A stretch of 64,000 nt of DNA from contig NZ_SLVY01000020.1 of assembly GCF_004345605.1 (NCBI RefSeq), positions 48,179-112,178 of the forward strand, written 5' to 3'. Below the pieces are notes generated by a model that was not told where the DNA came from, did no database searches, and worked only from the letters and a program-made list of their open reading frames with translations. Of this stretch, positions 7,303-16,118 are shown piece by piece. The stretch comes from Rhodococcus sp. SMB37. GTDB lineage: Bacteria > Actinomycetota > Actinomycetes > Mycobacteriales > Mycobacteriaceae. The position numbers and the translations under genes were made by a program. Within the stretch, counting starts at the first letter, position 1; every line of letters starts with the position of its first letter.

Positions 7303-9901
7303 GAGCGGCTGTGATGGCATCTCCCCTCGACGACACTCCCAGTTTTCCGTACACGCCTCTCAGATGTGTCTTGATGGTGTTGACCGACAGCGCCAGAGCG
7401 TGCGCAATTTCCTGAGTGGTCTGCGGAGAAGGCAGCTGTTTGAGCACGCGCGCTTCGGCGGGCGTGAGAACGACGTTCGTCGAAGCATGGGGCGCGTCGG
7501 GGTGCGTCCGGATGCTCTCAACGAACGGATCCAGCCTGCCGAAGCGGCCACTGTGGGTGTCGAGCAGCGCCACCGCGTCACCGATGGTGAGGAACGGCCG
7601 GATCAGGTGCTCGGGTTCGGCGAGGGTGAGCGCGGTCTCGAGGTCGTCGTACGCCCCGAATTCGTGGTCGGACGCTGCACGGAGGACCGCTCGCAATACA
7701 TGGGCTTCGACCTCGCAGACCCCGTGGTCGAGCCTATGGTCCAGGACGGAATCCAGCAGTTCCCGGGCACGTGCCGAGCGTCCACGAGCATGTTCGACAG
7801 TTGCAGCAGCAAGGTCGAAGTGGGGGCGCCGCCCCAGAACTCGTGTTGCCTCCTCGATGATCCGCTGGGCCTGATCGAGTTCGTGGACGGCCACGAGTAC
7901 TCGGGTGGCGAATGGAATGATCGGCACGGACCTGGCACTCATCCGCGAGTCGGCCAGAGCGGTCAGCACCCCGTCGGCGATGTTGCGAGCAGCTGAGACC
8001 TTGTCGGTGGTCTGGTGGAAGGCAATGAGTTGCGACATCGCGTAGCTGTCCCACCCTGCGAGAGGCGACGACAGTCCATCGATGCCGACGGACATTCCGA
8101 GTGGCCGATCGATTCCTTCCGGCGGCCTGGTTCCGCGAAGAAAGTGATGGTAGCGGCACATCACTGCGCACCGGTCGGCATCGCCCGACCCCGACAGACC
8201 GACACTCCGCGCGTACTCGACACCGATGAGGGCGCGCGCACCCATCGCGGACACGTGCCCGCGAGCCCCTTCGTTCAGGGCGAGCAGCATGAGCGCCTCC
8301 AGATGAGGGCGAATGCTGCCGGCGTGCTCGGCCAGGCTGGCGGCGGCGCGGAGGCGATCATTCGTGCCTGGATCACCGCGCATCATTGCGCACTTCGACT
8401 GCTGGACCGCTACATAGGACTCGATATCGCGATGGGCCCCGGGTGCTACCGGCGCGGAGACCTCGACGACCTCGTCTCCGAGTGCGCTGCGGATGTCGAT
8501 TTCGACGGCGTGATGGAAGCGGTCCAAGACTTCTGCGGGGCAGATGGCGGACGAGCGGACGGACGTGGCGTGGAGAAATGCGTCGGCTTCGACCGGGACG
8601 CCGAGAGCCAGCGCATGCACGCTACGTAGGAGATGGACGAAGGGGTCGTCCGCGATGTCGGTTGGTGCGGAATCCAGGGCCTTCAGAAATGCGGCACCGT
8701 GCGGTCCGAACACTGCTTTGGGCCCCAGGTCGAGGATGCATTTGGACAGCGCGTAGCGATCTTGCGCGGCGGTGACATATCGGATGGCCTGGACCGGTTC
8801 GTCGGCCCGGGAATACCAACCACCTGCCTTGAGTTCGAGCCTGCGGACCCCGTCACGGCCGAGCGTCCGGTCGAGTTCCGCTTTGAGGTGTGAACGCATC
8901 AGCGGGTGGTAGCTGTAGATTTCCGATCCGGCGCTTCCGGTGTGCGACATCGGAAAATTTGCGGCGAGGATCTCCGCGAGTATTCGTGCCGCCTCGGGGC
9001 CTGCGAGTTCGGTGGCGAGATCTACATCGAACGAATCGGCAACCGCTGTTCGCATCAGGAACTCGCGTTGCTCCGCGCTGATGGTGTCGAGTAGTTCTCC
9101 TACGAGGAAATCGGATATTGCCGGGTGATCCGATGCGGTGGCCGACTCCAGGACCTCTCTGCTGTCGCCGCGCGCCGACAACAGGAGCGCGATGAAGCGG
9201 ACCATGGCGGCCCACCCACCGGTGAGTGCCACGACCGCATCGAGCTCGGCGTCCGTGACCACGACATGGCCCGCCGTGAGCGTACGGCGGGTCTCGTCGC
9301 GGTCGAACGCCAGGACGGCGTCATCGAGCCGTACAAGAGCTCCGGTCAGATCCAGCTGGTGCCACGGTATCGGCGGTGGAAATCTGGAGGTCAGCACCAC
9401 GGTGGCGTGCTCGGGAAGTATCTCGAGAAGATGCGCCAACCCGGACAGCGTCAGCGGATCGTGGACGGCATGAGCGTTGTCGAGGACGAGCACGACCGGA
9501 CCACCGATCTCGCCGAGCCACTGCGCGAATATCTCCGCCCGCGTCCTCGGTACCTGGTCGCCGTGGCAGGGTGGGCAATCGCCGAACGACCGGTGTAGTT
9601 CGTCCCAGAATGCTCGGGGATTGTTGTGTTCCTCGGAGATCGTCGCCCATGCGACCTGTGTCTGCGATGCAGGCAGATGAGAGCAGCGCAGCCATTCGGT
9701 CACTGCGACGGTCTTGCCGGTTCCGGCCATGCCGCACACGAGCACGACGCCCCCGCCGAGCGTCCGGGCCCGCTCGAAGTGGGCGCACAGTTGATGCCGG
9801 TGGACCGGCTCCGTTGCGAGCCGAGGTATCAATCGAACGCCTCGGCCCGCGGCTCCTGTAGAACTGTCGTCGCTGGTTGTGAGCAGCACCGCGGCTCCCA
9901 T
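7283..9901 (-). CDS. Large ATP-binding LuxR-family regulator (MalT/LAL type)
   Basis: 872 residues from the chosen ATG; an in-frame GTG at 10015 would add 38. The Walker A motif GMAGTGKT is at 57-64 and the Walker-B-like VVLVLDNAH about 90 residues later, followed by winged-helix and tetratricopeptide-like helical repeats. The last 65 residues are a LuxR helix-turn-helix (LTPAEARVL, TQEIAHALALSVNTIKTHL). Such proteins bind ATP and an inducer and then activate nearby promoters. It is divergent from the SulP-type permease with 221 bases between starts, so that operon is the likeliest target. The inducer is unknown. The start is uncertain because neither candidate has a strong Shine-Dalgarno site. 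Confidence 0.85.
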   Translation of the reverse strand: MGAAVLLTTSDDSSTGAAGRGVRLIPRLATEPVHRHQLCAHFERARTLGGGVVLVCGMAGTGKTVAVTEWLRCSHLPASQTQVAWATISEEHNNPRAFWDELHRSFGDCPPCHGDQVPRTRAEIFAQWLGEIGGPVVLVLDNAHAVHDPLTLSGLAHLLEILPEHATVVLTSRFPPPIPWHQLDLTGALVRLDDAVLAFDRDETRRTLTAGHVVVTDAELDAVVALTGGWAAMVRFIALLLSARGDSREVLESATASDHPAISDFLVGELLDTISAEQREFLMRTAVADSFDVDLATELAGPEAARILAEILAANFPMSHTGSAGSEIYSYHPLMRSHLKAELDRTLGRDGVRRLELKAGGWYSRADEPVQAIRYVTAAQDRYALSKCILDLGPKAVFGPHGAAFLKALDSAPTDIADDPFVHLLRSVHALALGVPVEADAFLHATSVRSSAICPAEVLDRFHHAVEIDIRSALGDEVVEVSAPVAPGAHRDIESYVAVQQSKCAMMRGDPGTNDRLRAAASLAEHAGSIRPHLEALMLLALNEGARGHVSAMGARALIGVEYARSVGLSGSGDADRCAVMCRYHHFLRGTRPPEGIDRPLGMSVGIDGLSSPLAGWDSYAMSQLIAFHQTTDKVSAARNIADGVLTALADSRMSARSVPIIPFATRVLVAVHELDQAQRIIEEATRVLGRRPHFDLAAATVEHARGRSARARELLDSVLDHRLDHGVCEVEAHVLRAVLRAASDHEFGAYDDLETALTLAEPEHLIRPFLTIGDAVALLDTHSGRFGRLDPFVESIRTHPDAPHASTNVVLTPAEARVLKQLPSPQTTQEIAHALALSVNTIKTHLRGVYGKLGVSSRGDAITAARLTGLL

Positions 9902-10040
9902 TCGAGAAACTGTCAGATTTCTTCTCCCAGGATCTGTCCCCGCGTCCGAATTTATCGCAGTCGAACCGATCTCGGGGGATGAACGGAATGAGTGCACGAC
10001 CCAGCAAGGATCCACAACGATGACATTTCATCCTCGCCGG

Positions 10041-10067
10041 GTGAGCCGACGGGAGAGTCGCTCTCAC
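10041..10067. promoter_or_regulatory. Interrupted palindrome in the regulator/SulP divergent region
   Basis: GTGAG-C-CGAC and GTCG-CT-CTCAC form an inverted repeat with 9 matched pairs around GGGAGA. It lies between the divergent LuxR-type and SulP starts and is a possible operator. No clear promoter hexamers were seen nearby. Confidence 0.3.
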
Positions 10068-10122
10068 TACGGTTGTGTGTGCCGCCTGACGGTGGGTGCA
10101 GGCCACGAGCCGAGGAGGGACA

Positions 10123-11790
10123 GTGCCGGCGAAGCAAGCCGGTCCGCGGCGTGCCCACACTTGGCGCGATGCCGTGGCCGGACTGGGCGGGGCAATCTCG
10201 TCGATCCCGGACGGGATGGCGTGTGGGTTGCTTGCAGGCGTCAATCCGGTCTACGGCCTCTATGCAAGTTCATCCGGTGCGTTCTTCGGAGGGCTCGCCA
10301 CCGCTACCCCCCTGATGGTCGTGACCACGACGAGTGCGGCCGCCCTCGCAACGGGCTCGGCTCTGGAAAGTGTTCCCGCCCAGAACCGCGACTCGGCGCT
10401 GGTCCTCCTGACGATCCTCGGGGGCCTGCTCATGTGGGCAGCAGTGGCACTGCGCGTCGCTCGCTACGCACGCTTCATCTCGCATTCCGTGATGATCGGT
10501 TTCCTCACGGGGATCTCCGCGACGATCCTCATTTCGCAGGTCCCGACGATGATCGGCGTTTCCACGAGCGGGCCCTCAGCGTTCGCCAAGGCGCTCGACC
10601 TCGTGACGGAACTCGGACACATCGACCTCGCGTCGCTGGTGTGCGGCGTTCTTGCACTCACCGTGGTGGGCGTGATGGGCCGGACCCGTTTCGTCGCGCT
10701 CGGTGCGCTCGGGGCCATCGCGATTCCCAGTGTCATCGTCTTCTTCCCGTGGTTCGACGATGTCGCGCAGGTTCGAGAGACCGGTGACCTCCCGACAGGT
10801 CTTCCGATGCCCGAAATACCCGAACTGTCGTTGTTGAGTCCCGAATTGATCGCGGGCGCAGCATCTGTCGCGCTCATCGTGCTGGTTCAAGGCGTCGGCG
10901 TCCGCGAATCCGTACCGGAACCGAGCCGGAAACGGGATGCGGTCTCCCATGATTTCTCGGCGCAGGGGCTGGCCAATGTCGTGTCCGGCTTTTTTCAGGG
11001 GATGCCGGTCGGGGGCTCCGTGTCGGCGACCTCGCTCAATATCGCATTGGGGGCACGCACCAGGTGGGCCGCGGTGTTCCGCGGTGTATTCGTGCTCGTG
11101 CTCGTCCTTGCAGCAGGAGGATTGATCGGACGGGTTCCGATGCCTGCCCTGGCCGCGCTGCTGATCTACGCCGCCGTGATGTCGATCCGGCCGCGCGAGA
11201 TCGTATCGGTGTTCCGCGCCGGCGGAATCGGGCGCGTGACCCTACTGATCACCGCGCTCGCGACCCTGCTGCTTCCCGTGGCGACGGCGGTGGGTGTCGG
11301 TGTCGTGTTGTCGCTGGTGCTACAGCTCAACAGGGACTCGATCGATATGCGCATCGTCGAGCTCGAACCGACCGACGACGGCGGGCTCCGCGAACTCGAC
11401 CCACCCGTCGTGCTGCACTCGGATCACGTCACAGTGCTCGACGTCTACGGGAGTCTGCTCTACGCAGGGGCACACAACTTTGCCAACCAACTGCCGCACG
11501 CAACGGACAGGGTTGTGGTGGTGCTGCGACTGCGCGGACGCGTCACCGTCGGAGTCACGTTCATGAAAGCCCTGGTCGAGTATGCGAGGAGACTCGACGA
11601 GCGGGGCGGGCACATGTATGTCAGTGGTGTGGATCCGGTGTTGATGAGTAGGTATCGCGAGAAAGTCGGGCTTCCTCCGTGCATCACCGTGGTCGAGGCC
11701 GAATCCGTTCTGGGTCGCTCGACCCTGCATGCGTTCGACGAGGGCATGCGTTGGCTTGCCGCTCAGCAGGATTCACCTGACGAGGAGTGA
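10123..11790 (+). CDS. SulP-family anion permease with STAS domain
   Basis: 555 residues from a GTG preceded by AGGAGGG; an upstream in-frame GTG at 10096 is less well placed. SulP proteins carry sulfate, bicarbonate or other anions across the inner membrane. About 10-12 membrane helices fill residues 20-410, opening with the family-like PDGMACGLLAGVNPVYGLYAS, and a cytoplasmic STAS domain begins near 430 (VTVLDVYGSLLYAGAHNF). The downstream SfLAP-like and DUF389 genes follow closely on the same strand. Substrate is not readable from sequence; sulfate is suggested by the nearby alkyl sulfatase and SqdB-like genes. Confidence 0.85.
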   Translation: MPAKQAGPRRAHTWRDAVAGLGGAISSIPDGMACGLLAGVNPVYGLYASSSGAFFGGLATATPLMVVTTTSAAALATGSALESVPAQNRDSALVLLTILGGLLMWAAVALRVARYARFISHSVMIGFLTGISATILISQVPTMIGVSTSGPSAFAKALDLVTELGHIDLASLVCGVLALTVVGVMGRTRFVALGALGAIAIPSVIVFFPWFDDVAQVRETGDLPTGLPMPEIPELSLLSPELIAGAASVALIVLVQGVGVRESVPEPSRKRDAVSHDFSAQGLANVVSGFFQGMPVGGSVSATSLNIALGARTRWAAVFRGVFVLVLVLAAGGLIGRVPMPALAALLIYAAVMSIRPREIVSVFRAGGIGRVTLLITALATLLLPVATAVGVGVVLSLVLQLNRDSIDMRIVELEPTDDGGLRELDPPVVLHSDHVTVLDVYGSLLYAGAHNFANQLPHATDRVVVVLRLRGRVTVGVTFMKALVEYARRLDERGGHMYVSGVDPVLMSRYREKVGLPPCITVVEAESVLGRSTLHAFDEGMRWLAAQQDSPDEE

Positions 11791-11792
11791 AC

Positions 11793-12497
11793 ATGAGTGG
11801 TGTGGTGGTTCAGCTGATTCCACTCGCGCTCGGGATCATCATGAGCCCGCTGGCGATCATCGGTGTGGTTGCGGTCCTGCTGTCGGCACGAGCACGGCCG
11901 AACAGCCTTGCATTCCTTGCAGGGTGGGTACTCGGTGCGTGCTCCGCGGTCGGGGTGACATATCTGATCCTGAGCCGGCTCGCCGTGCACGAGCATCGTG
12001 ATCCGCCGTTGTGGGTTCCCATCCTGCATCTGACTCTCGCTCTTGTCTTCGCGGTCGGTGCCGGAATAATGTTCGTTGCGTCGCAACGGATCAAGCAGAT
12101 CAGTGCCGAACGTGCGGAAGGCGCCGAGCCGACGCCGGAACTCCCGACGATGTTCCGGGCGATCTCGGAATTCGGCCCGGGCAAGAGCTTCGGTCTCGGA
12201 GTCGGCCTGTTCGTGCTGAATCCCGTGGACCTGTCGTGTGCGGTTGCGGCTGCCCTCACCCTGAGGCTCAGTGGGCTGACGGGCAACGTCGTGTGGGTCA
12301 CCGCCATTGCCTTCGTGATCGTGTCGGTGTCGTCTGTTGCCGTGCCCGTCCTGTTCCTCCTGATCCGCGGGGAGCGTGCGCAGAAGCCGCTGACCGACCT
12401 GCGAACCTGGATCGCAACGCACACGAAACTTCTCAACGTCGCCCTGCTCGTGCTGCTCGCGATAATGCAGTTCGGTAAGGCGCTGAACACCTTGTGA
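11793..12497 (+). CDS. GAP/SfLAP-family membrane protein (sulfolipid-1-addressing type)
   Basis: 234 residues, six hydrophobic helices with a polar loop near 105-130. It matches the pattern of the SfLAP family (SPLAIIGVVAVLLSARARPNS at the N-terminus, FVLNPVDLSCAVAAALTL in the middle). The mycobacterial Sap protein of this family acts in export of sulfolipid-1; other members are linked to lipid transfer. The ATG has GAGGAG six bases upstream, inside the last codons of the SulP gene, which ends two bases before it. The DUF389 gene follows after 30 bases. Confidence 0.75.
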   Translation: MSGVVVQLIPLALGIIMSPLAIIGVVAVLLSARARPNSLAFLAGWVLGACSAVGVTYLILSRLAVHEHRDPPLWVPILHLTLALVFAVGAGIMFVASQRIKQISAERAEGAEPTPELPTMFRAISEFGPGKSFGLGVGLFVLNPVDLSCAVAAALTLRLSGLTGNVVWVTAIAFVIVSVSSVAVPVLFLLIRGERAQKPLTDLRTWIATHTKLLNVALLVLLAIMQFGKALNTL

Positions 12498-12527
12498 ATT
12501 CGTCATCCGACAGAGCGGGGATCGGCC

Positions 12528-13493
12528 ATGAGCATACTGGTTCCGGACAGTCAGCGGCGGACGCTCGACGAACTTGTCGATCGCCTCGATCTCAGCGCGG
12601 GAGAGTCTGCATCGAAACGCTCGGCCTTCTGGATCATGCTGACGTTGTCCGCGGTGATCGCAGCGTCGGGTGTCGCGGGCGATTCGACCGCGACGGTGAT
12701 CGGCGCCATGATCGTTGCACCGCTGTCGGTGCCGATCCTCGGTGTGGGGCTCGGAGTCGCGTCGGGCCGTGGAGAGCTGATCGTGCGGAGCCTGCTGCTG
12801 GTTCTCGCGGGAATCGTGCTGGTGGTGGCAGTGGGATTCCTGGTGTCGCAGTTACTTCCCAATCCGACGAATGTGTTGTCGAACTCGCAGGTGGTCGGCC
12901 GAACGTCCCCGAAACTGATGGATCTCACCGCCGCGCTGGCAACCGGGTTGGTGGGCGTCGTTGCTATCACGCGGCGCGACGTCAGCGACGTGCTCCCGGG
13001 TGTGGCAATCGCGATCTCGTTGGTGCCGCCGCTTGCGGTGGTGGGCGTCTGTCTCGGGTCGGGGGCGCCGGGGCTCGCGTTCGGTGCGTTCGTGCTGTTT
13101 GCTTCCAACATGGTGGCCATGATCGTCACCGCGACAGTGGTGCTCGTCATCGTAGGGTTTGCCAGGGAAGCCGGGGCAGGTGAAGCTCGACGCGGCCGCG
13201 CGTACGCCGTCCTTGCCGTCGCCCTGATCATCGTCGCCGCACCGATGGTGGTGAATTCGCTGTCGTCGTTGTGGGCGGGCCAAATCGCGGAGGCCACCGG
13301 GACCTGGCTCGGGGACGACCCGAATTCTCAGGTCACCGACGTTTCCCTGCAGCAGAATACGGCGACGATTCATGTCCTGGCACCCGACGGGCTACCTCCG
13401 GTGGACGAACTCCAGCAGGCAGTGGACAACCTCGTCCCGTGGCATCTCGATGTCGTCGTCGTGCACACGGTCGGTGGCCGGGTCACGCAGTGA
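12528..13493 (+). CDS. DUF389 (TIGR00341-like) membrane protein
   Basis: 321 residues. Seven or so hydrophobic helices between 30 and 245, with the family motif GDSTATVIGAMIVAPLSVPILG at about 51-72, then a soluble C-terminal domain of about 75 residues with a beta-alpha-beta pattern. The function of the family is unknown. ATG start with GAGCGGGGA upstream. It is the last gene of the SulP operon and converges on metY across a strong hairpin. Confidence 0.8.
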   Translation: MSILVPDSQRRTLDELVDRLDLSAGESASKRSAFWIMLTLSAVIAASGVAGDSTATVIGAMIVAPLSVPILGVGLGVASGRGELIVRSLLLVLAGIVLVVAVGFLVSQLLPNPTNVLSNSQVVGRTSPKLMDLTAALATGLVGVVAITRRDVSDVLPGVAIAISLVPPLAVVGVCLGSGAPGLAFGAFVLFASNMVAMIVTATVVLVIVGFAREAGAGEARRGRAYAVLAVALIIVAAPMVVNSLSSLWAGQIAEATGTWLGDDPNSQVTDVSLQQNTATIHVLAPDGLPPVDELQQAVDNLVPWHLDVVVVHTVGGRVTQ

Positions 13494-13504
13494 GAAATGG
13501 GCGG

Positions 13505-13534
13505 GGGGAGGGACGCTCGGCGCGTGCCCTCCCC
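13505..13534. terminator. Bidirectional hairpin between DUF389 and metY
   Basis: GGGGAGGG (13505-13512) and CCCTCCCC (13527-13534) form a perfect 8-base stem with a 14-base loop, between two convergent stop codons. Confidence 0.65.
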
Positions 13535-13559
13535 GGCCCGTGTGCACGAGTCTGCCGGA

Positions 13560-14873
13560 TCAGCTTCCTGCGGCCTCAAGACCGACGGTGATATCGGCGA
13601 GGATGTCGTCGATGTGCTCGATCCCGACGGCGAGGCGGACGAGTCCCGGAGTGACGCCGGCTGCCAGCTGTTCCTCGGCGGACAACTGCGAGTGTGTGGT
13701 GGACGCGGGATGGATCACCAATGAGCGCACGTCGCCGATGTTGGCCACGTGGCTGTGCAGGGTCAGCGCGTTGACGAACTTCTTACCGGCGTCGATGCCG
13801 CCTGCGAGTTCGAACACCACGATCGCGCCGGCACCCTTGGGAGCCAATTGCTGGGCGCGGTCGTACCAGGGCGACGACTTCAGGCCGGGATAGGCGACAG
13901 AGCTGACCTCGGGACGCTGCTCCAGGAACTCCGCGACCTTCTGAGTGTTGGCGACGTGGCGCTCCATTCGCAGGCTCAGGGTTTCGAGCCCCTGCGAGAT
14001 GAGGAAGGCATTGAACGGTGACACCGCGGAGCCGAGGTCGCGCAGGAGTTGGACACGCGCCTTGAGGGCGAACGCGGGTGCGCCGAGGTCGGCGTAGACC
14101 ACACCGTGGTAGCTGGGGTCGGGGGTGGTGAATCCCTCGTGGCGACCCTGTGTCCAGTCGAACGTGCCACCGTCGACGATGACGCCGGCGATCGCCGTGC
14201 CGTGTCCGCCGAGGTACTTGGTGGCCGAGTGGACGACGATATCGGCGCCGTGTTCGAGCGGGCGGATCAGGTACGGGGTGGCGACGGTGTTGTCGACGAT
14301 CAGCGGCAGGCCGCTGTCATGTGCGACACCGGAGACGCCGGGGATGTCGAGGATGTGGTTCTTCGGGTTGGCGATGGTCTCGGCGAAGAACGCCCGGGTG
14401 TTGGGGCGGATGGCTGCGCGCCACTGCTCGAGATCGTCCGGATCCTCGACGAAGGTGGTCTCGATGCCGAGTTTGGTGAGCGTGTAGTGCAGCAGGTTGT
14501 AGGTGCCGCCGTACAGGTAGGGGCTCGCGACGACATGGTCGCCTGCCTGGGCGACGTTGAGGATCGCGAAGGTCTCGGCGGCCTGACCGGAGGAGAGCAG
14601 CAGCGCAGCGACGCCGCCTTCGAGGGCGGCGATGCGCTGTTCGACCGCATCCTGGGTGGGATTCATGATGCGGGTGTAGATGTTGCCGGTCTCGGCGAGA
14701 CCGAACAGCGCGGCAGCGTGGTCGGTGTTGTCGAAGGTGTAGCTCGTGGTCTGGTAGATCGGAAGCGCCCGGGCTTTGGTGTCGCCACCTGCAGGCTGTC
14801 CTACGTGGATCTGCTTCGTCTCGAAGTTCCAGTCGGCGGCCGGATCGACAGCGTCGGGCGTGGTGTCACTCAT
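13560..14873 (-). CDS. metY: O-acetylhomoserine/O-acetylserine sulfhydrylase
   Basis: 437 residues, a PLP enzyme of the Cys/Met metabolism family. It makes homocysteine (or cysteine) from the O-acetylated amino acid and sulfide. The PLP lysine is in SATKYLGGHGT; YTRIMNPTQ near the N-terminus and the long insert AITGVIVDGG-like region (here AGVIVDGGTFDW) are typical of the homoserine rather than the cystathionine branch. The ATG begins the usual N-terminus (MSDTTPD then NFETKQIHVGQ) with GGAG 13 bases upstream; an open frame continues upstream but shows no family similarity. Divergent from an IclR regulator across a long leader. Confidence 0.9.
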   Translation of the reverse strand: MSDTTPDAVDPAADWNFETKQIHVGQPAGGDTKARALPIYQTTSYTFDNTDHAAALFGLAETGNIYTRIMNPTQDAVEQRIAALEGGVAALLLSSGQAAETFAILNVAQAGDHVVASPYLYGGTYNLLHYTLTKLGIETTFVEDPDDLEQWRAAIRPNTRAFFAETIANPKNHILDIPGVSGVAHDSGLPLIVDNTVATPYLIRPLEHGADIVVHSATKYLGGHGTAIAGVIVDGGTFDWTQGRHEGFTTPDPSYHGVVYADLGAPAFALKARVQLLRDLGSAVSPFNAFLISQGLETLSLRMERHVANTQKVAEFLEQRPEVSSVAYPGLKSSPWYDRAQQLAPKGAGAIVVFELAGGIDAGKKFVNALTLHSHVANIGDVRSLVIHPASTTHSQLSAEEQLAAGVTPGLVRLAVGIEHIDDILADITVGLEAAGS

Positions 14874-15305
14874 GGGTTTCGGGCTCCGGTTTTCTCGGGT
14901 GGTTCTGAAGGCTCGTGATTTCAGAGAATGTGCCGACCTTACGGTCCGCAACCCTGCGCAGCGATCTTCGAGCCGGCCGGGTCGTGGGACCGGAGGGTGT
15001 GGGTGCGGGCGGTCAGCGGGCCTGGCACCCGCAGATACACAGTTTTCGGGCATGGACATGCGCCGACGGATGTCCCGGCGACTGTTCGTACGTCCTGCTC
15101 ACGATCGTGACGATAGTCGTAATCGAGGACCTCTACCAGTGCGCAGGCAAATGCCCTGCGACGCGCCGATGTATTTGCATCCGTAGCGCACATACACTCT
15201 GTGTGCTCTACTTCTCGTCAGGGGGCGATCCTTGCGTCTATCGTGCAGTAACCAATTTCAGTTCTGCTCGTGTTCCGCACCCCACCACTAGCAATGGAGG
15301 GCACG
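14874..15305. other. Gene-free 432-base region between metY and the iclR-type gene
   Basis: No convincing gene. On the metY side it holds several short inverted repeats: GGGTGC with GCACCC, and CGGTCC (14942-14947) with GGACCG (14987-14992), the latter competing with a small GACC-TTAC-GGTC hairpin at 14935-14946. The arrangement could be a structured leader of metY. The consensus core of the actinobacterial SAM-IV riboswitch is not seen. Toward the iclR side the DNA is more AT-rich, with no clear promoter that I can name. Confidence 0.4.
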
Positions 15306-16118
15306 TTGACTGTCATCGATTCGGAATTCGCGCAGGCCGACGCAACGATGCTGCGCACCCCACCACCCTCGATGGTCGAGCGGATGACACGCATCCTGGA
15401 GGCCTTCGACGCAAGCATTGCGCGGCTCACCCTCGAAGAGGTGACGTTCCGATCAGGACTTCCCCGATCGACCGTGCACCGAATCCTCGAACAGCTCGTC
15501 CGCCTCGACTGGCTCGAACACAGTGCACTCGGCTACGGGCTCGGCTCCCGCGCACTCGGCCTCGGTGGCGACATCGACCGCGACCGCCTCCGTGAATGCG
15601 CGGCACCGCACCTCCACGAACTGGCTATGCAAACCGGTGGTGTCGTGCATCTCGACGTTCTGGACGGGGGACAGGTGTACTGCCTCGACAAGGTCGGTGG
15701 CGCGGGCGCTGCCGGGCTGCCGACGCGGGTGGGTGGCCGTACGGCGGCATATGCCACAGCAGGCGGCAAGGCCATGCTCGCGACGCTCGACCCGGAACAG
15801 GTCGACAGCCTGTATCCCTCCCGGCTGGCCCCGGCCACGCACCACACGATCACCGACCGGGTGGTCCTCCACCAGGAGCTGAATCGGGTCCGTAAGCGCC
15901 ACGGCATTGCGTTCGACCGCGAAGAATCGATCGTCGGAATCGGTAGTGTCGGCGCGCCCCTGCGCGGCACCGGCGGAATCGTCGCGAGTGTGTCGCTGGC
16001 CGGTGGCGTGCGCGCGATCCAGCTCGAATGGATGGCACCGTTGGTCGCCGACTTCGCCAGGAAGATCTCCAGCGCGCTCGCGTGCGGGGGCGAGGATCAG
16101 CGGACCAGGTGGGCGTAA
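15306..16118 (+). CDS. IclR-family transcriptional regulator
   Basis: 270 residues from a TTG with TGGAGGG five bases upstream; other in-frame starts lie at 15270 and 15294. The N-terminal winged helix-turn-helix spans about 25-90 (MVERMTRILEAFD, FRSGLPRSTVHRILEQLVRL), followed by the IclR effector domain with GGRTAAYATAGGKAMLATL and GIGSVGAPLRG. IclR proteins respond to small acids or aromatic metabolites. Its 3' end overlaps the convergent tetR gene by 22 bases. It could act on metY, on the adjacent bad/ali operon, or on genes elsewhere. Confidence 0.85.
   Translation: MTVIDSEFAQADATMLRTPPPSMVERMTRILEAFDASIARLTLEEVTFRSGLPRSTVHRILEQLVRLDWLEHSALGYGLGSRALGLGGDIDRDRLRECAAPHLHELAMQTGGVVHLDVLDGGQVYCLDKVGGAGAAGLPTRVGGRTAAYATAGGKAMLATLDPEQVDSLYPSRLAPATHHTITDRVVLHQELNRVRKRHGIAFDREESIVGIGSVGAPLRGTGGIVASVSLAGGVRAIQLEWMAPLVADFARKISSALACGGEDQRTRWA

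Noticed and set aside
14874..15060. SAM-IV or other known S-adenosylmethionine riboswitch before metY
   Set aside because: A GTGCCAG sequence and a GCAACCCT sequence occur, but on opposite strands and without the ordered core and pseudoknot of SAM-IV.
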